A DNA stretch of 64,000 nucleotides from Lachnospiraceae bacterium OM04-12BH (GCA_003490145.1 QULQ01000009.1:89804-153803), one strand, 5' to 3'. Shown: positions 35,809 to 45,612, counted from the stretch's first letter. Notes: generated from the letters alone by a model not told the origin. Numbers and translations: made by a program.

Positions 35809-37709
35809 AGAAAGAGCATGAAGAGGGAAAAAGGAACGGAGATATGAGTGAGACGACCGGGAAAAAACCAGCCGTAAAGAAAAAAGTGCGAAGGAAAGGA
35901 AAAAGAAGGGTGTCGCTCAGAAGAAGGATCCTGACGATCCTGGCAATTCTGATGCCAGCAGCACTAATAGCAGGTGTTATTTTATATTTCCTTGTATTCA
36001 GGGAAAACGCCGGAAAAGAAATTACAGAAGTGCCGGGGAATGATATACAGATACAGGAAAAGCCGGAGGAAGAAGCACCACAGAAGGGAATCGGGTCAAA
36101 CATCATAAACCATATCCTGACGGCAGAATCTGCTGTGGAGGAATCCTATCAGAAAAGACCTAAGACAGTAGAGATCACGGAGGAGAATGCAGCAGATTTT
36201 GCAACGCTGGAGTCTTGTCTGATCGATGGCTCTGCAGGCAAGGTCAATGTGAAGGTCAAGGGAGAGGGAATACCCGCCAGTGATGATAAGTATTATTATC
36301 TGTTTGCTCTCAATACTTATGATAATACAATCCCGGATGATGCCGAATATCTTTCCAGGCTTTATAAGGATGAAGGGACAGAATTCTCTACACCTTTAAA
36401 TTACAATTATTCCACCAGCAAGCTTTACAAGAAATTTGTTGTGGCGGTGAAGAAGGATGGAAAGTATCTGGCAGTGACCGGACCAAGGTATATCACCAAT
36501 CCGGAGGCGATCGCTAAATATGGTTCCGTTTATCAGGTGCCTGCAACGAAAAAGGGACTTCTTGTGGATCCCAACAAGCTCAGAGGAAACGAACTGGATG
36601 ATCTTGGGATCAAGCAGGCTGCCTATAATATTCCGGTAGCAAGACTGCTCGGCCCGAGTACCCACAGTGCCTACCCGACGATCCAGTATACTTATAACGG
36701 AAGAACCTACACACTGAACGGACAGGTGATCGCAGAGTATGATCTTGTGTTCAGTACACTGACAGCCAAGGGGATCTCTACGACAGCAATTATCCTGAAT
36801 AATTATTCCGGTTCCTATCCACAGCTCATTCATCCGAAGTCCAGAAGCTATGGGGCAGCTCCCTATTATATGTTCAACGGGGCAGAGGAATCCGGAGTGG
36901 ACTATATGGCGGCGATCGGTACTTTCCTGGCAGAGAGATATTCCGGTAACAGCCACGGGCGGATCTCCAACTGGGTCATTGCCAATGAGATCAATGCCAG
37001 AAAAGAATGGAATTATATGGAGCGTGTGGGCACCTCAGAATATGTGGAGGAATATGCCAAGGCTTTCCGGGTTTTCTATACTGCGATCAAGAGTGTCAGC
37101 AGCAGTGCCAGAGTATACATGCCGATCGATCAGCAGTGGGACAGGAATCTGAAGAACAATACGAACTATGATGGCCGTGATATTGTGGATGAGTTTAACA
37201 GAAATATCAAGTCTACGGGAAATATTGACTGGGGTCTTTCCCAGCATCCTTACAATGTACCTCTGACAGAGGCAAGGATCTGGAAGTCAAATAAGCTGGT
37301 CACCCACAGTGCGGATACGTCCATGATCACAATGGCCAATATCGAGGTGCTGACCAATTATATGGCACAGGATGCCTACCGGACAGATGACGGAGAGGTC
37401 AGAAGCATTATACTGAGTGAACAGGGCTACACCTCCACAGCAGGGGAGGCACTGCAGGCAGCTGCGATCGCCTATGCGTATTACCGGGTAGAGAATAACC
37501 CTCATATTGATGGTTTCCTCTTAAACCGTGAGACCGATGCTTCAGAAGAAGTGGCACAGGGACTTGCCTTTGGGTTAAACCATGCAAACGGAAGTCCAAA
37601 GCAGTCCTACAGTGTATATAAATATATAGATACACCAAATCATGCCCAGTATACGGATTTCGCCAAGTCGATCATTGGTATATCCAGCTGGAGTGAGATC
37701 ATGAGATAA
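35805..37709 (+). CDS. Membrane-anchored DUF5722 protein
   Basis: The 634-residue protein starts in an ATGA overlap with rarA. A basic cytoplasmic tail and one membrane helix (~48-70, LTILAILMPAALIAGVILYF) place the rest outside. The region ~100-240 is strand-rich. Residues ~250-630 are the DUF5722 domain, whose pattern suggests a glycoside-hydrolase TIM barrel: WVIANEINARKEWNY and ILSEQGYTS could carry the two catalytic Glu. The substrate is unknown. Confidence 0.8.
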   Translation: MKKEHEEGKRNGDMSETTGKKPAVKKKVRRKGKRRVSLRRRILTILAILMPAALIAGVILYFLVFRENAGKEITEVPGNDIQIQEKPEEEAPQKGIGSNIINHILTAESAVEESYQKRPKTVEITEENAADFATLESCLIDGSAGKVNVKVKGEGIPASDDKYYYLFALNTYDNTIPDDAEYLSRLYKDEGTEFSTPLNYNYSTSKLYKKFVVAVKKDGKYLAVTGPRYITNPEAIAKYGSVYQVPATKKGLLVDPNKLRGNELDDLGIKQAAYNIPVARLLGPSTHSAYPTIQYTYNGRTYTLNGQVIAEYDLVFSTLTAKGISTTAIILNNYSGSYPQLIHPKSRSYGAAPYYMFNGAEESGVDYMAAIGTFLAERYSGNSHGRISNWVIANEINARKEWNYMERVGTSEYVEEYAKAFRVFYTAIKSVSSSARVYMPIDQQWDRNLKNNTNYDGRDIVDEFNRNIKSTGNIDWGLSQHPYNVPLTEARIWKSNKLVTHSADTSMITMANIEVLTNYMAQDAYRTDDGEVRSIILSEQGYTSTAGEALQAAAIAYAYYRVENNPHIDGFLLNRETDASEEVAQGLAFGLNHANGSPKQSYSVYKYIDTPNHAQYTDFAKSIIGISSWSEIMR

Positions 37710-37748
37710 AAAGAACCGCAGGAGCAGTGATGCACCTGCGGTTCTTTG
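37710..37748. terminator. Bidirectional terminator after DUF5722
   Basis: AAAGAACCGCAGG (37710-37722) pairs with CCTGCGGTTCTTT (37735-37747); A- and T-runs on both sides serve the convergent genes. Confidence 0.88.
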
Positions 37749-37762
37749 CATAGGCGTTACAT

Positions 37763-38275
37763 TCAGAACAGCTGCTCTATCAGGTACTGATAGATTTCCT
37801 GGTTTTTTTTCTGCCAGTTGTCACAGATGGCAGCAGCTGTTTCTTCTACAGGGACGGAAATGATCAGGTCGACAAGCGTGACATTTCCTTCCTTGGCCTT
37901 TAAATGGGCTTCGTATTCGCCGGAGGTTGACTTGTAGTAGTCGGCAAGTATAGAAACCTCATTACGAAGCTCCATTTCATTTTCTTTCAGATATTCATCA
38001 ATTTCCTGTCGGATAGAAGCACTGATCTGTTGGGAAAAGAAATCCAGGGTCTGCTTTCCATCCTTTGTCAGCAGAAGCTGGGTTCTGTTCCGGACCGTTC
38101 TGGCATCTACGAGGCCGGTATCTGTAAGCTCCCTGATGACCTGCTGCAGGGTAAGAAAGTTGGTATATTCCCTTGTCAGGATAAAATCGCTGATCTGGGC
38201 AGCAGTCAGAGGGAAGCTGACCCTGTTCAGCATATAAAGTACGATCAGTTTATATAAAGTTAAGGGATCTGACAT
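37763..38275 (-). CDS. DUF4364 winged-helix protein
   Basis: The 170-residue protein belongs to DUF4364: MSDPLTLYKLIVLYMLNRVS with a winged helix at ~10-75 (TLQQVIRELTDTGLV), then an effector-like alpha/beta part. Members are single-copy in clostridia and are likely regulators, with targets unknown. It lies downstream of a radical SAM gene on the same strand. Confidence 0.8.
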   Translation of the reverse strand: MSDPLTLYKLIVLYMLNRVSFPLTAAQISDFILTREYTNFLTLQQVIRELTDTGLVDARTVRNRTQLLLTKDGKQTLDFFSQQISASIRQEIDEYLKENEMELRNEVSILADYYKSTSGEYEAHLKAKEGNVTLVDLIISVPVEETAAAICDNWQKKNQEIYQYLIEQLF

Positions 38276-38300
38276 AATAAAAACTCCGTTTCAAAATAAG

Positions 38301-39317
38301 CTAAAAAATAGATTCATCGGAACTGCTGCCCGGAAACAGGGCACCCTGAAAGGCATTCTGTTCTCTCATCTGTTTGTGCAGGGCATTTAATACTCCTCTT
38401 TTATCAAGGCTCCAGAGTGGTGCGGTCAGGAGGGAGCGGCTGCCGTCTCCGGTGACACGGTGTACTACAATATCCGGAGAAAGAAGCATAAGGCACCTGA
38501 TCAGTACAGCCAGGTAATCATCACGGTCTGGAAAAAGACAGATGGAAGCAGGATCCCTTTCATACAGGTCAGCAAGATCTGTGCCTTTCAGAATATGAAG
38601 AAGCTGCAGCTTGACTCCGGATACTGGCAGGGTATTCAGGTAAGAAACGGAAGCGTACATATCCTCATCTGTTTCACCAGGAAGACCGAGGATCAGATGA
38701 ACTATGACCGGTATATCAAGGGTAGCCAGACTGTGAACGGCCTTTTCAAAGCAGGGCAGCTCATAGCCCCTCCGGATAAAGCGTGCCGTTTTTTCGTGGA
38801 TGGTCTGAAGACCAAGCTCGATCCAGATCAGCTTGTCGGGATATTCATCCTTCAGCCGGTTAAGCAGGGATAGCACCTCATCCGGCAGGCAGTCAGGTCT
38901 TGTGGCAATGGAAATGCCGATGATCTCTTCAAGCTCAAGGGCATCTCGATAGATCTGTTCCAGGTAGGAAACAGGACCATAGGTATTGGTAAAGGCCTGA
39001 AAATAAGCCATAAACCGGGAGCCGGTCTGCTTGTGGTGGAAGAGAGACTTTCCCTTCTCAAGACTCTCACGGATGGAAGATCTGTCAAGAAGAGGAGCGG
39101 CAAAATCACCGCTCCCTCCACTGCTGCAGAAGATACAGCCTCCTCTGCCTAAGGTTCCGTCCCTGTTTGGACAGGTCAGTCCGGCATTCAGAGAGATCTT
39201 ATATATTTTCTGTGAAAACTTCTGCTTAAAAAAGGCATCCAGAGAATAGTAGGGCTTGTCCAGCCAGTATTCCGGAAGAGAAACCTTATTTTCTACAGAA
39301 AAATCTGATACTGACAT
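38301..39317 (-). CDS. Radical SAM protein, TIGR01212/YtqA family
   Basis: The 338-residue protein has the cluster-binding motif CPNRDGTLGRGGCIFC, i.e. the elongated CX?C-X2-C form typical of TIGR01212. IWIELGLQTIHEKTARFIRR and HLILGLPGETDEDM are the following barrel strands. In Bacillus the homologue is uncharacterised; a tRNA-related role has been proposed by similarity to Elp3-type proteins. It starts 2 bp after the malic-enzyme stop, so the two are co-transcribed. Confidence 0.9.
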   Translation of the reverse strand: MSVSDFSVENKVSLPEYWLDKPYYSLDAFFKQKFSQKIYKISLNAGLTCPNRDGTLGRGGCIFCSSGGSGDFAAPLLDRSSIRESLEKGKSLFHHKQTGSRFMAYFQAFTNTYGPVSYLEQIYRDALELEEIIGISIATRPDCLPDEVLSLLNRLKDEYPDKLIWIELGLQTIHEKTARFIRRGYELPCFEKAVHSLATLDIPVIVHLILGLPGETDEDMYASVSYLNTLPVSGVKLQLLHILKGTDLADLYERDPASICLFPDRDDYLAVLIRCLMLLSPDIVVHRVTGDGSRSLLTAPLWSLDKRGVLNALHKQMREQNAFQGALFPGSSSDESIF

Positions 39318-39319
39318 AG

Positions 39320-40471
39320 TTATCTTTCAATATGGGATCTGACAGCTTCTGCAACAACCTCTGCTACTCTGGGATTAAAGGCTTCAGGCATGATGTTGTC
39401 TTCGTTTAATTCTTCATCAGGAACAAGGGAAGCGATAGCGTTTGCAGCGGCAAGCTTCATTTCTTCGGTGATCTTTGCAGCACGTCCTTCCAGGGCGCCC
39501 TTGAAGATTCCGGGGAAAGCCACTACATTGTTGACCTGATTGGGGAAGTCACTGCGTCCGGTACCAACGACCTTTGCACCGGCAGCCTTTGCAATATCTG
39601 GCATGATCTCGGGAACCGGATTTGCCATGGCAAAGAGAATGGCATCCCTGTTCATGGAGGCTACCATTTCGGGAGTCACAATGCCGGGAGCGGAAACGCC
39701 AACAAAAATATCTGCACCCTTCATGGCATCTGCAAGAGTACCGGTCTGCTGCTCCAGATTGGTAAGCTCAGCCATTTTCTGCTGCATCCAGTTCAGTCCC
39801 TCTGTCTTTTTGGAGACGATACCAACCTTGTCACACATGGTAATATGAGGAAATCCGTATGTCAGAAGAAGCCTGGTAATGGCAACACCGGCACTTCCGG
39901 CTCCATTTACCACGATACGGCAGTCTTCCTTTTTCTTGCCAACTACCTTCAGGGCATTGATGATGCCGGCAAGCACAACGATGGCTGTACCATGCTGGTC
40001 ATCATGGAAGACAGGGATGTCAAGGATTTCTTTTAAGCGTTCTTCTATTTCAAAGCATCTGGGAGCACTGATGTCTTCCAGATTGATGCCGCCAAAGCCG
40101 GGGGCAAGATAGGTCACAGCCTTGATAATCTCCTCCGTATCCTGGGTATCAAGACAGATCGGAACTGCATTGACACCGCCAAATTCCTTGAACAGAACAG
40201 CTTTTCCCTCCATGACCGGCATAGCGGCATAGGGACCGATATTGCCAAGACCGAGAACGGCACTGCCATCGGATACAACAGCGACAGTATTTGCTTTCAT
40301 GGTATATTTGTAAGCAGCCTCCTTATCCTGTGCAATCACCTTACAGGGCTCTGCAACACCGGGCGTATAGGCAAGGGAAAGATCTTCTCTTGATTTGACA
40401 GGGGACTTGGCTACGATCTCAAGCTTGCCATTCCATTCTTCATGAAGCTTCAGGGCTTTTTCATTTATTGT
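39320..40471 (-). CDS. Malic enzyme (NAD(P)-dependent)
   Basis: The 383-residue enzyme is the short bacterial type. It has SLAYTPGVAEPC with the catalytic Tyr, AMPVMEGKAVLFKEFGG with the Lys, metal-binding ED in NLEDISAPRCFEIE and DDQHGTA, and the Rossmann loop VNGAGSAGVA. It oxidatively decarboxylates malate to pyruvate. ATG 40471 (after GAGGT) was chosen over the in-frame ATG at 40495. No phosphotransacetylase-like extension is present. Cofactor preference is not decided from sequence. Confidence 0.93.
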   Translation of the reverse strand, partial: TINEKALKLHEEWNGKLEIVAKSPVKSREDLSLAYTPGVAEPCKVIAQDKEAAYKYTMKANTVAVVSDGSAVLGLGNIGPYAAMPVMEGKAVLFKEFGGVNAVPICLDTQDTEEIIKAVTYLAPGFGGINLEDISAPRCFEIEERLKEILDIPVFHDDQHGTAIVVLAGIINALKVVGKKKEDCRIVVNGAGSAGVAITRLLLTYGFPHITMCDKVGIVSKKTEGLNWMQQKMAELTNLEQQTGTLADAMKGADIFVGVSAPGIVTPEMVASMNRDAILFAMANPVPEIMPDIAKAAGAKVVGTGRSDFPNQVNNVVAFPGIFKGALEGRAAKITEEMKLAAANAIASLVPDEELNEDNIMPEAFNPRVAEVVAEAVRSHIER

Positions 40472-40687
40472 CATGACGAATACCTCACTTTTCATTTTTA
40501 TACATCATTTCTATCATATATTATTTCGGACGGGGGTGCAAGGGAAGGAAAAATAAAATGTGCTTTCTGAAAAATGTGATATCGTGAATTAACCTTTACA
40601 TGTAAGATATAATATGCTATTATAAGTAGTAATGAAAACTATGTTATAAATTGTTGAATAATAAATGAAATAGTTTTGGAGGTTCTG
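40472..40687. promoter_or_regulatory. Divergent intergenic region malic enzyme/DegV
   Basis: This AT-rich region separates divergent genes. A TATAAT at 40608-40613 suits DegV, but no good -35 is 17 bp upstream. GGAGG before 40688 is the DegV ribosome site. No operator is evident. Confidence 0.35.
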
Positions 40688-41524
40688 ATGAAATATAAAA
40701 TTGTGATTGACAGCTGCGGTGAACTGCCTTTTCAGTACCAGAATGATATCCGCTTTGAGCGTGTGCCCCTTGGTCTTGAGGTAGAAGGGGAAGTGATCAT
40801 GGATGATGAGAACTTCGATCAGGCTGATTTCCTAAAAAAGGTGGCAGCCTCGGCGAAATGTCCGAAATCATTTTGTCCGTCACCCGAGAGATTTATGGAG
40901 GCTTACCGGACTGAGGCAGAGAATGTGTTTGTATTTACTCTTTCCTCCAAATTGAGCGGAAGCTACAACAGCGCAGAGCTTGGCAAAAAGCTGTATCTGG
41001 AAAAATATGGACATAAGAATATCTTTATCTGTGATTCAGAATCTGCAAGCTGTGGAGAAACAAATCAGGCTCTGCTTGCAGCAAAGCTCTGTGAAGAGGG
41101 TCTGCCCTTTGAAGAGGTGTGCAGAAGGGTAGCTGAATACCGGGATCATATGCATACTTATTTTGTTCTTGATAATCTGGAAACCTTACGGAAAAACGGA
41201 AGACTGACCGGAGTCAAGGCACTGGTAGCATCCACCCTAAGTATTAAGCCGGTAATGGGAGCGGAGAAGGGAGCTATTATCCAGCTTGGTCAGGCGATTG
41301 GGATCAAGAAGGGACTGGCAAAGATGGCAGCAGCCGTTGCAGCAGATGCAGTACACCCCGAAGAGAAGACACTGATGATCACCCACTGTAACTGCCTGGA
41401 AAGAGCAGAAGCAGTGAAGAACATGGTCCTGCAGAAGATTTCCTGCAGGGATGTGGTGATCATGGATACCAGAGGTGTCAGCAGCATGTATGCCAATGAT
41501 GGTGGTGTGATCGTTACGTTATAA
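40688..41524 (+). CDS. DegV-family fatty-acid-binding protein
   Basis: The 278-residue DegV protein starts with YKIVIDSCGELP (usual: DSxxDLP), then TLSSKLSGSYNSAELG and FVLDNLETLRKNGRLTG, the lipid-binding core. Family members bind a fatty acid; the FakB proteins feed fatty acids to the kinase FakA. Here no fakA is adjacent. The 3' end overlaps the convergent LytTR gene by 6 bp. Confidence 0.9.
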   Translation: MKYKIVIDSCGELPFQYQNDIRFERVPLGLEVEGEVIMDDENFDQADFLKKVAASAKCPKSFCPSPERFMEAYRTEAENVFVFTLSSKLSGSYNSAELGKKLYLEKYGHKNIFICDSESASCGETNQALLAAKLCEEGLPFEEVCRRVAEYRDHMHTYFVLDNLETLRKNGRLTGVKALVASTLSIKPVMGAEKGAIIQLGQAIGIKKGLAKMAAAVAADAVHPEEKTLMITHCNCLERAEAVKNMVLQKISCRDVVIMDTRGVSSMYANDGGVIVTL

Positions 41525-42238
41525 GGTGATATTCTGCAGAGCGCTTTTTATATACTTCATCACGAAGGGATTAGAGGGAAGACGGTATCCGTCCTTCATG
41601 AAGACTGCAAGGGGGGTGTAATGATCCATGTGGACAACGTTGATAAGACCCCGGTCATTCAGGAACACGAAGTGTTCAAAGGCGGAAATGGTATTATAAA
41701 AGTTATACATTTCAGAAAGAACGGGAACCTCTTTTCCGTTTTGGAGAAAAACATGTACATAGCGTCCCTTCTGAACCGCATAGAGAATATCATCTTCATC
41801 TACATACCAGGTTTTCTGTTCACTGCGGAGCTCGATCTTCGGGATACGGCAGGCACCAAGCTCTTCTGCCCTGTCAAGGATCGCCGAAAGCTCTGATGTG
41901 ATAATGGGCTTATCCAGATACAGAATACTATCCGGTATCCCTGACAGAGCAGAGGCTTTTTCCTTATAATTGATTTTCGAGGAGCACAGCACAATAGGAG
42001 CTGTAACCCCGTTTTCGACAAGCTGCAGGGCAAAGGTAAGCCCATCGGGTGCAGACGCTGTCATATCCAGAAAAAAGAGATCATACTGCATATGGTTGGT
42101 GGAAAGAATGCGGCAGTCACCAAAGGAATCGGCAAATAAAAGTCCGGTTTTGGCCTTCCGTTTATCCGATTCCCGCTTCAGGAGACGTTCCAGCTGTTTT
42201 CTGTCAGCAATATTGTCATCACAGATCGCAATGTGCAT
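41519..42238 (-). CDS. Orphan LytTR response regulator
   Basis: The 239-residue protein has a receiver domain (IAICDDN, phospho-acceptor Asp-58 in LFFLDM, Lys in YLDKP) and a C-terminal LytTR DNA-binding domain (~135-238, with DILYAVQKGRYVHVF). ATG 42238 is preferred over 42259 because it directly begins the receiver strand. No histidine kinase is adjacent. It is followed upstream by a small membrane protein gene on the same strand, which may be its partner in an operon. Confidence 0.88.
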   Translation of the reverse strand: MHIAICDDNIADRKQLERLLKRESDKRKAKTGLLFADSFGDCRILSTNHMQYDLFFLDMTASAPDGLTFALQLVENGVTAPIVLCSSKINYKEKASALSGIPDSILYLDKPIITSELSAILDRAEELGACRIPKIELRSEQKTWYVDEDDILYAVQKGRYVHVFLQNGKEVPVLSEMYNFYNTISAFEHFVFLNDRGLINVVHMDHYTPLAVFMKDGYRLPSNPFVMKYIKSALQNITL

Positions 42239-42264
42239 CAGGGGTTCCTCACTTATCAATATTA

Positions 42265-42558
42265 TTAAAGAAGAGAGATTTCAAAGGGTGCATGGAGCAG
42301 GAGAGCGATCAGAAGGATCTGAAGGATCAGGATCGCAGGCATACCATACACAAAATACCAATGTCTTGTTTTATGACGAAAAGCATACATTCCAATAATG
42401 GAACCTATGCTTCCGCCAATTATTGCAACGATAAAAAGGGTTGCTTCCGGAATCCGGAAGGCCCTTTTTTTCGCTTTGTATTTATCGATGCCCATCAGCG
42501 CAAAGCCGATGAGATTCACGGCAATAAGATACTCGAGGAGTAAAGTAATAACGTCCAT
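42265..42558 (-). CDS. DUF1294 membrane protein
   Basis: The 97 residues form three membrane helices with the DUF1294 motif GIDKYKAKKRAFRIPE, then GGSIGSIIGMYAFRHKT. Function unknown. It lies between argG and the LytTR regulator, same direction, with 19 bp to argG, so it may be read from the argG promoter. Confidence 0.85.
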   Translation of the reverse strand: MDVITLLLEYLIAVNLIGFALMGIDKYKAKKRAFRIPEATLFIVAIIGGSIGSIIGMYAFRHKTRHWYFVYGMPAILILQILLIALLLHAPFEISLL

Positions 42559-42577
42559 GCCTTACCTCCTGCTTTGA

Positions 42578-43795
42578 TTACAGTTCTCCGCGCTCCTGCA
42601 TTTTCATAGCACGAACCTTGGTAGAAAGTCCGAACAGATTGATGAAGCCTTCTGCATCGTGATGGTCATACAGATCACCGGTTGTGAAGCTTGCGATGCT
42701 CTCATTGTACAGAGAGTAAGGAGAAGTGGTACCGGCTTTGATGATATTGCCCTTGTAAAGCTTGAATTTCACTTCACCGGTTACATACTTCTGGGTGGAT
42801 TCCACGAATGCCTGTACAGCTTCACGTAAAGGAGAGAACCATTTTCCTTCGTATACGATCTGTGCAAATTTGTTTCCCATGTCCTTCTTGACTGCGTAAG
42901 CATCACGGTCAAGGATCAGTTCCTCAAGCTGCTGGTGTGCTTCATAAAGAATGGTTCCGCCGGGAGTTTCATAAACACCTCTTGACTTCATGCCGACAAC
43001 ACGGTTTTCAACGATATCTACAATACCGATACCATGCTTGCCGCCAAGCTTGTTCAGGTCACGGATGATATCAGATACCTTTTTCTTTTCACCATTGATG
43101 GCTACCGGGACACCCTTTTCAAAGGAGAGTGATACATATTCGCCCTCATCAGGAGCCTTCTCAGGAGTAACACCAAGAACAAGGAGGTGATCGTAGTTGG
43201 GTTCGTTGGCAGGATCCTCAAGCTCAAGACCCTCATGGCTGATGTGCCAGATGTTACGGTCACGGCTATAGCTGGAATCTGCTGAGAAGGGAAGATTGAT
43301 ACCATGTGCCTTGCAGTACTCGATCTCGGATTCACGGGAATCCATAGTCCACTTTTCATTTCTCCATGCAGCGATGATCTTAAGATCAGGTGCCAGAGCC
43401 TTGATACCAAGCTCAAAACGGATCTGATCATTACCCTTTCCGGTAGCGCCGTGGCAGATTGCGGTAGCACCCTCCTTACGTGCAATTTCCACCAGTTTCT
43501 TGGCGATCAGAGGTCTTGCCATGGAAGTTCCAAGGAGATATTTGTTCTCATATACGGCATGAGCCTGTACACAGGGAACGATATATTCATCACAAAATTC
43601 ATCGATAACATCGAGGATGTATAATTTTTCAGCACCGCAGGATTTTGCTCTTTCTTCAAGTCCGTCAAGCTCTTCTTCCTGACCACAGTCGATGCAGACG
43701 CAAACAACGTCGTAATTGAAATTCTCTTTTAACCAGGGGATGATGGCTGTAGTGTCAAGACCGCCTGAATACGCTAAGATTACCTTTTCTTTCAT
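42578..43795 (-). CDS. argG: Argininosuccinate synthase
   Basis: The 405-residue enzyme has the ATP pyrophosphatase loop LAYSGGLDTTAI, then CHGATGKGNDQIRFE and SPYSLYNESIASF. It joins citrulline and aspartate using ATP, the sixth arginine step, in the cytoplasm. It is divergent from argC and shares the regulatory region 43796-44061. argF and argH are not in the window. Confidence 0.97.
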   Translation of the reverse strand: MKEKVILAYSGGLDTTAIIPWLKENFNYDVVCVCIDCGQEEELDGLEERAKSCGAEKLYILDVIDEFCDEYIVPCVQAHAVYENKYLLGTSMARPLIAKKLVEIARKEGATAICHGATGKGNDQIRFELGIKALAPDLKIIAAWRNEKWTMDSRESEIEYCKAHGINLPFSADSSYSRDRNIWHISHEGLELEDPANEPNYDHLLVLGVTPEKAPDEGEYVSLSFEKGVPVAINGEKKKVSDIIRDLNKLGGKHGIGIVDIVENRVVGMKSRGVYETPGGTILYEAHQQLEELILDRDAYAVKKDMGNKFAQIVYEGKWFSPLREAVQAFVESTQKYVTGEVKFKLYKGNIIKAGTTSPYSLYNESIASFTTGDLYDHHDAEGFINLFGLSTKVRAMKMQERGEL

Positions 43796-43839
43796 AATGT
43801 ATGCCTCCGGTATGTTTGTTAGTTTTTTTGTTTGGGTAC

Positions 43840-43868
43840 ATCATACTCCTTTCCAAATGGAAATGCAA
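43840..43868 (-). promoter_or_regulatory. argG promoter
   Basis: On the minus strand TTGCAT (43863-43868) and TATGAT (43840-43845) are 17 bp apart, 45 bp upstream of the argG ATG. Confidence 0.65.
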
Positions 43869-43873
43869 CACTT

Positions 43874-43957
43874 ATTTTGCATAAATAAAAGAATATTTTT
43901 AATATTCTGCATAAAAACGAAAATACTATTGAATAATATGCATAAAAGGTGTATAGT
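43874..43957 (+). promoter_or_regulatory. Arginine operator region and argC promoter
   Basis: TTGAAT (43929-43934) and TATAGT (43952-43957) form the argC promoter with 17 bp spacing. GAATAATATGCATAA at 43931-43945 overlaps it and resembles an ARG box. A perfect dyad AGAATATT/AATATTCT (43890-43897, 43901-43908) and further TGCATAAA copies lie just behind the argG promoter. An ArgR/AhrC repressor acting on both directions is the likely user; its gene is not in the window. Confidence 0.6.
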
Positions 43958-44061
43958 TATGCGTTGAAAACAGGATGGGATTATTTCCAATTATTTTGTT
44001 GAGATTTAAAGCGCGAAAGAGTATTATTATTGTTATTGAATAAGAAAACGAGGATAAGGAA

Positions 44062-45015
44062 ATGAGTGGGAAAGTGAAAATATTCATTGACGGAAGTGAG
44101 GGAACGACGGGACTCCGGATCCATGAGAGGTTTGCGGAGAGGGAGGACGTGGAGCTGCTTCCTATTTCATCAGAGCTGCGTAAGGATAAGGAAGAAAGAA
44201 AGAGACTGATCAATTCGTCAGATATTACTTTCCTGTGTCTGCCGGATGCTGCTGCAGAGGAATCCGTTTCTCTGGTAGAGAATGATCATGTAAGGATCAT
44301 TGATACCTCTACGGCACACAGAACTATGGAAGGCTGGGCTTATGGCTTTCCGGAGCTGTCAAAGGAGCACAGGGAAGCGATCGCTGCCGGAAACAGGATC
44401 GCAGTTCCGGGCTGCTATGCCACAGGCTTTATATCCCTGGTATATCCCATGGTGGCAGAAGGACTGATCAGTGCAGATTATCCGGTCAGCGCCTTTGGAA
44501 TTTCCGGTTACAGCGGCGGCGGCAGAAAGATGATCGCAGCCTATGAGGCGGAAGAGAGAGAGGATGCACTTCTTGCACCAAGGGAATATGCCCTTTCCCA
44601 GGCACATAAGCATCTGAAGGAAATGAAGAAGATCCCGGGGCTTAAGAGAGAACCGCTCTTTTCTCCTATTGTGGCAGATTATTACAGTGGCATGGTGGTT
44701 TCTGTTCCTGTATATACAGAATTGATGAATAAGGGAAGAACACCGCAGGAGGTGTGGAAATATCTGGCAGATTTTTATGCAGACAGCCGTTTTGTAAGGG
44801 TGATGCCCTTTGGAGCGGAAGAAGCAAGCGCCAATATGCTTGCGGGCAATGCAATGAGTGGCAGAGACAGCCTTCGGATCTATGTAACGGGAAATGAAGA
44901 CAGAGTCCTGCTTTCTTCCCAGTTTGACAATCTTGGAAAAGGGGCTTCCGGTGCAGCGATCCAGTGCCTGAATATTGCACTTGGCTGTGAGGAGTCGAAG
45001 GGACTTCATCTGTAG
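44062..45015 (+). CDS. argC: N-acetyl-gamma-glutamyl-phosphate reductase
   Basis: The 317-residue enzyme is the short ArgC type: IDGSEGTTGLRIHERF is the nucleotide loop, and VPGCYATG holds the catalytic Cys-118. It reduces N-acetylglutamyl phosphate to the semialdehyde with NADPH, third step of arginine synthesis. It is the first gene of the rightward arginine operon. Confidence 0.95.
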   Translation: MSGKVKIFIDGSEGTTGLRIHERFAEREDVELLPISSELRKDKEERKRLINSSDITFLCLPDAAAEESVSLVENDHVRIIDTSTAHRTMEGWAYGFPELSKEHREAIAAGNRIAVPGCYATGFISLVYPMVAEGLISADYPVSAFGISGYSGGGRKMIAAYEAEEREDALLAPREYALSQAHKHLKEMKKIPGLKREPLFSPIVADYYSGMVVSVPVYTELMNKGRTPQEVWKYLADFYADSRFVRVMPFGAEEASANMLAGNAMSGRDSLRIYVTGNEDRVLLSSQFDNLGKGASGAAIQCLNIALGCEESKGLHL

Positions 45016-45044
45016 AGGATGATGTGAAAGGAAATGACAAGACC

Positions 45045-45608
45045 ATGAATGAACGAATCCATGATGCTACATTATATGAAGATATTCCTTCTCCGGAGGG
45101 ACGGGAAGAAAAGGAAATGGCAGTATACAGGCTGCTGAAGGAGCTGCAGATCCCTTATGAGAGACTGGATCATGAGCCGATGGAAACTATGGAAGCCTGT
45201 CAGGATGTTGATAAGCTGTTACATATTCATATGTGTAAGAACCTGTTCCTGTGCAACTCTCAGAAGACAGTCTTTTATCTTCTGATGATGCCGGGAGAGA
45301 AAAAGTTTAAGACAAAGGAGCTGTCAAAGCAGATCGGCAGTGCCAGGCTTTCCTTTGCCTCAGAGGAATATATGGTGAAATTCCTGAACATCCATCCGGG
45401 TGCAGTAAGCATTATGGGACTGATGAATGATACGGATAAGAGGGTCAATCTTCTGATCGATGAGGATGTGCTGAAGGAAGAATATCTAGGGTGTCACCCC
45501 TGCGTGAATACGGCAAGCCTGCAGCTTAAGACAAGGGATGTGCTAGAAAAGTTCCTGCCCTATACGGGACACGGATACCGGACGGTTCATCTGACAGGAG
45601 AGGATTAG
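45045..45608 (+). CDS. ProX-type prolyl-tRNA editing protein
   Basis: The 187-residue protein is a YbaK/EbsC-fold deacylase of the ProXp-ala type: HEPMETMEACQDVD, CKNLFLCNSQKTVFYL, and the GAVSIMGLMND loop. Such enzymes remove alanine wrongly loaded on tRNA-Pro. ATG 45045 after AAGGAAA was preferred to the GTG at 45024. It lies inside the arginine operon with short spacing on both sides, although no metabolic link to arginine is known. Confidence 0.85.
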   Translation: MNERIHDATLYEDIPSPEGREEKEMAVYRLLKELQIPYERLDHEPMETMEACQDVDKLLHIHMCKNLFLCNSQKTVFYLLMMPGEKKFKTKELSKQIGSARLSFASEEYMVKFLNIHPGAVSIMGLMNDTDKRVNLLIDEDVLKEEYLGCHPCVNTASLQLKTRDVLEKFLPYTGHGYRTVHLTGED

Positions 45609-45612
45609 AGAG

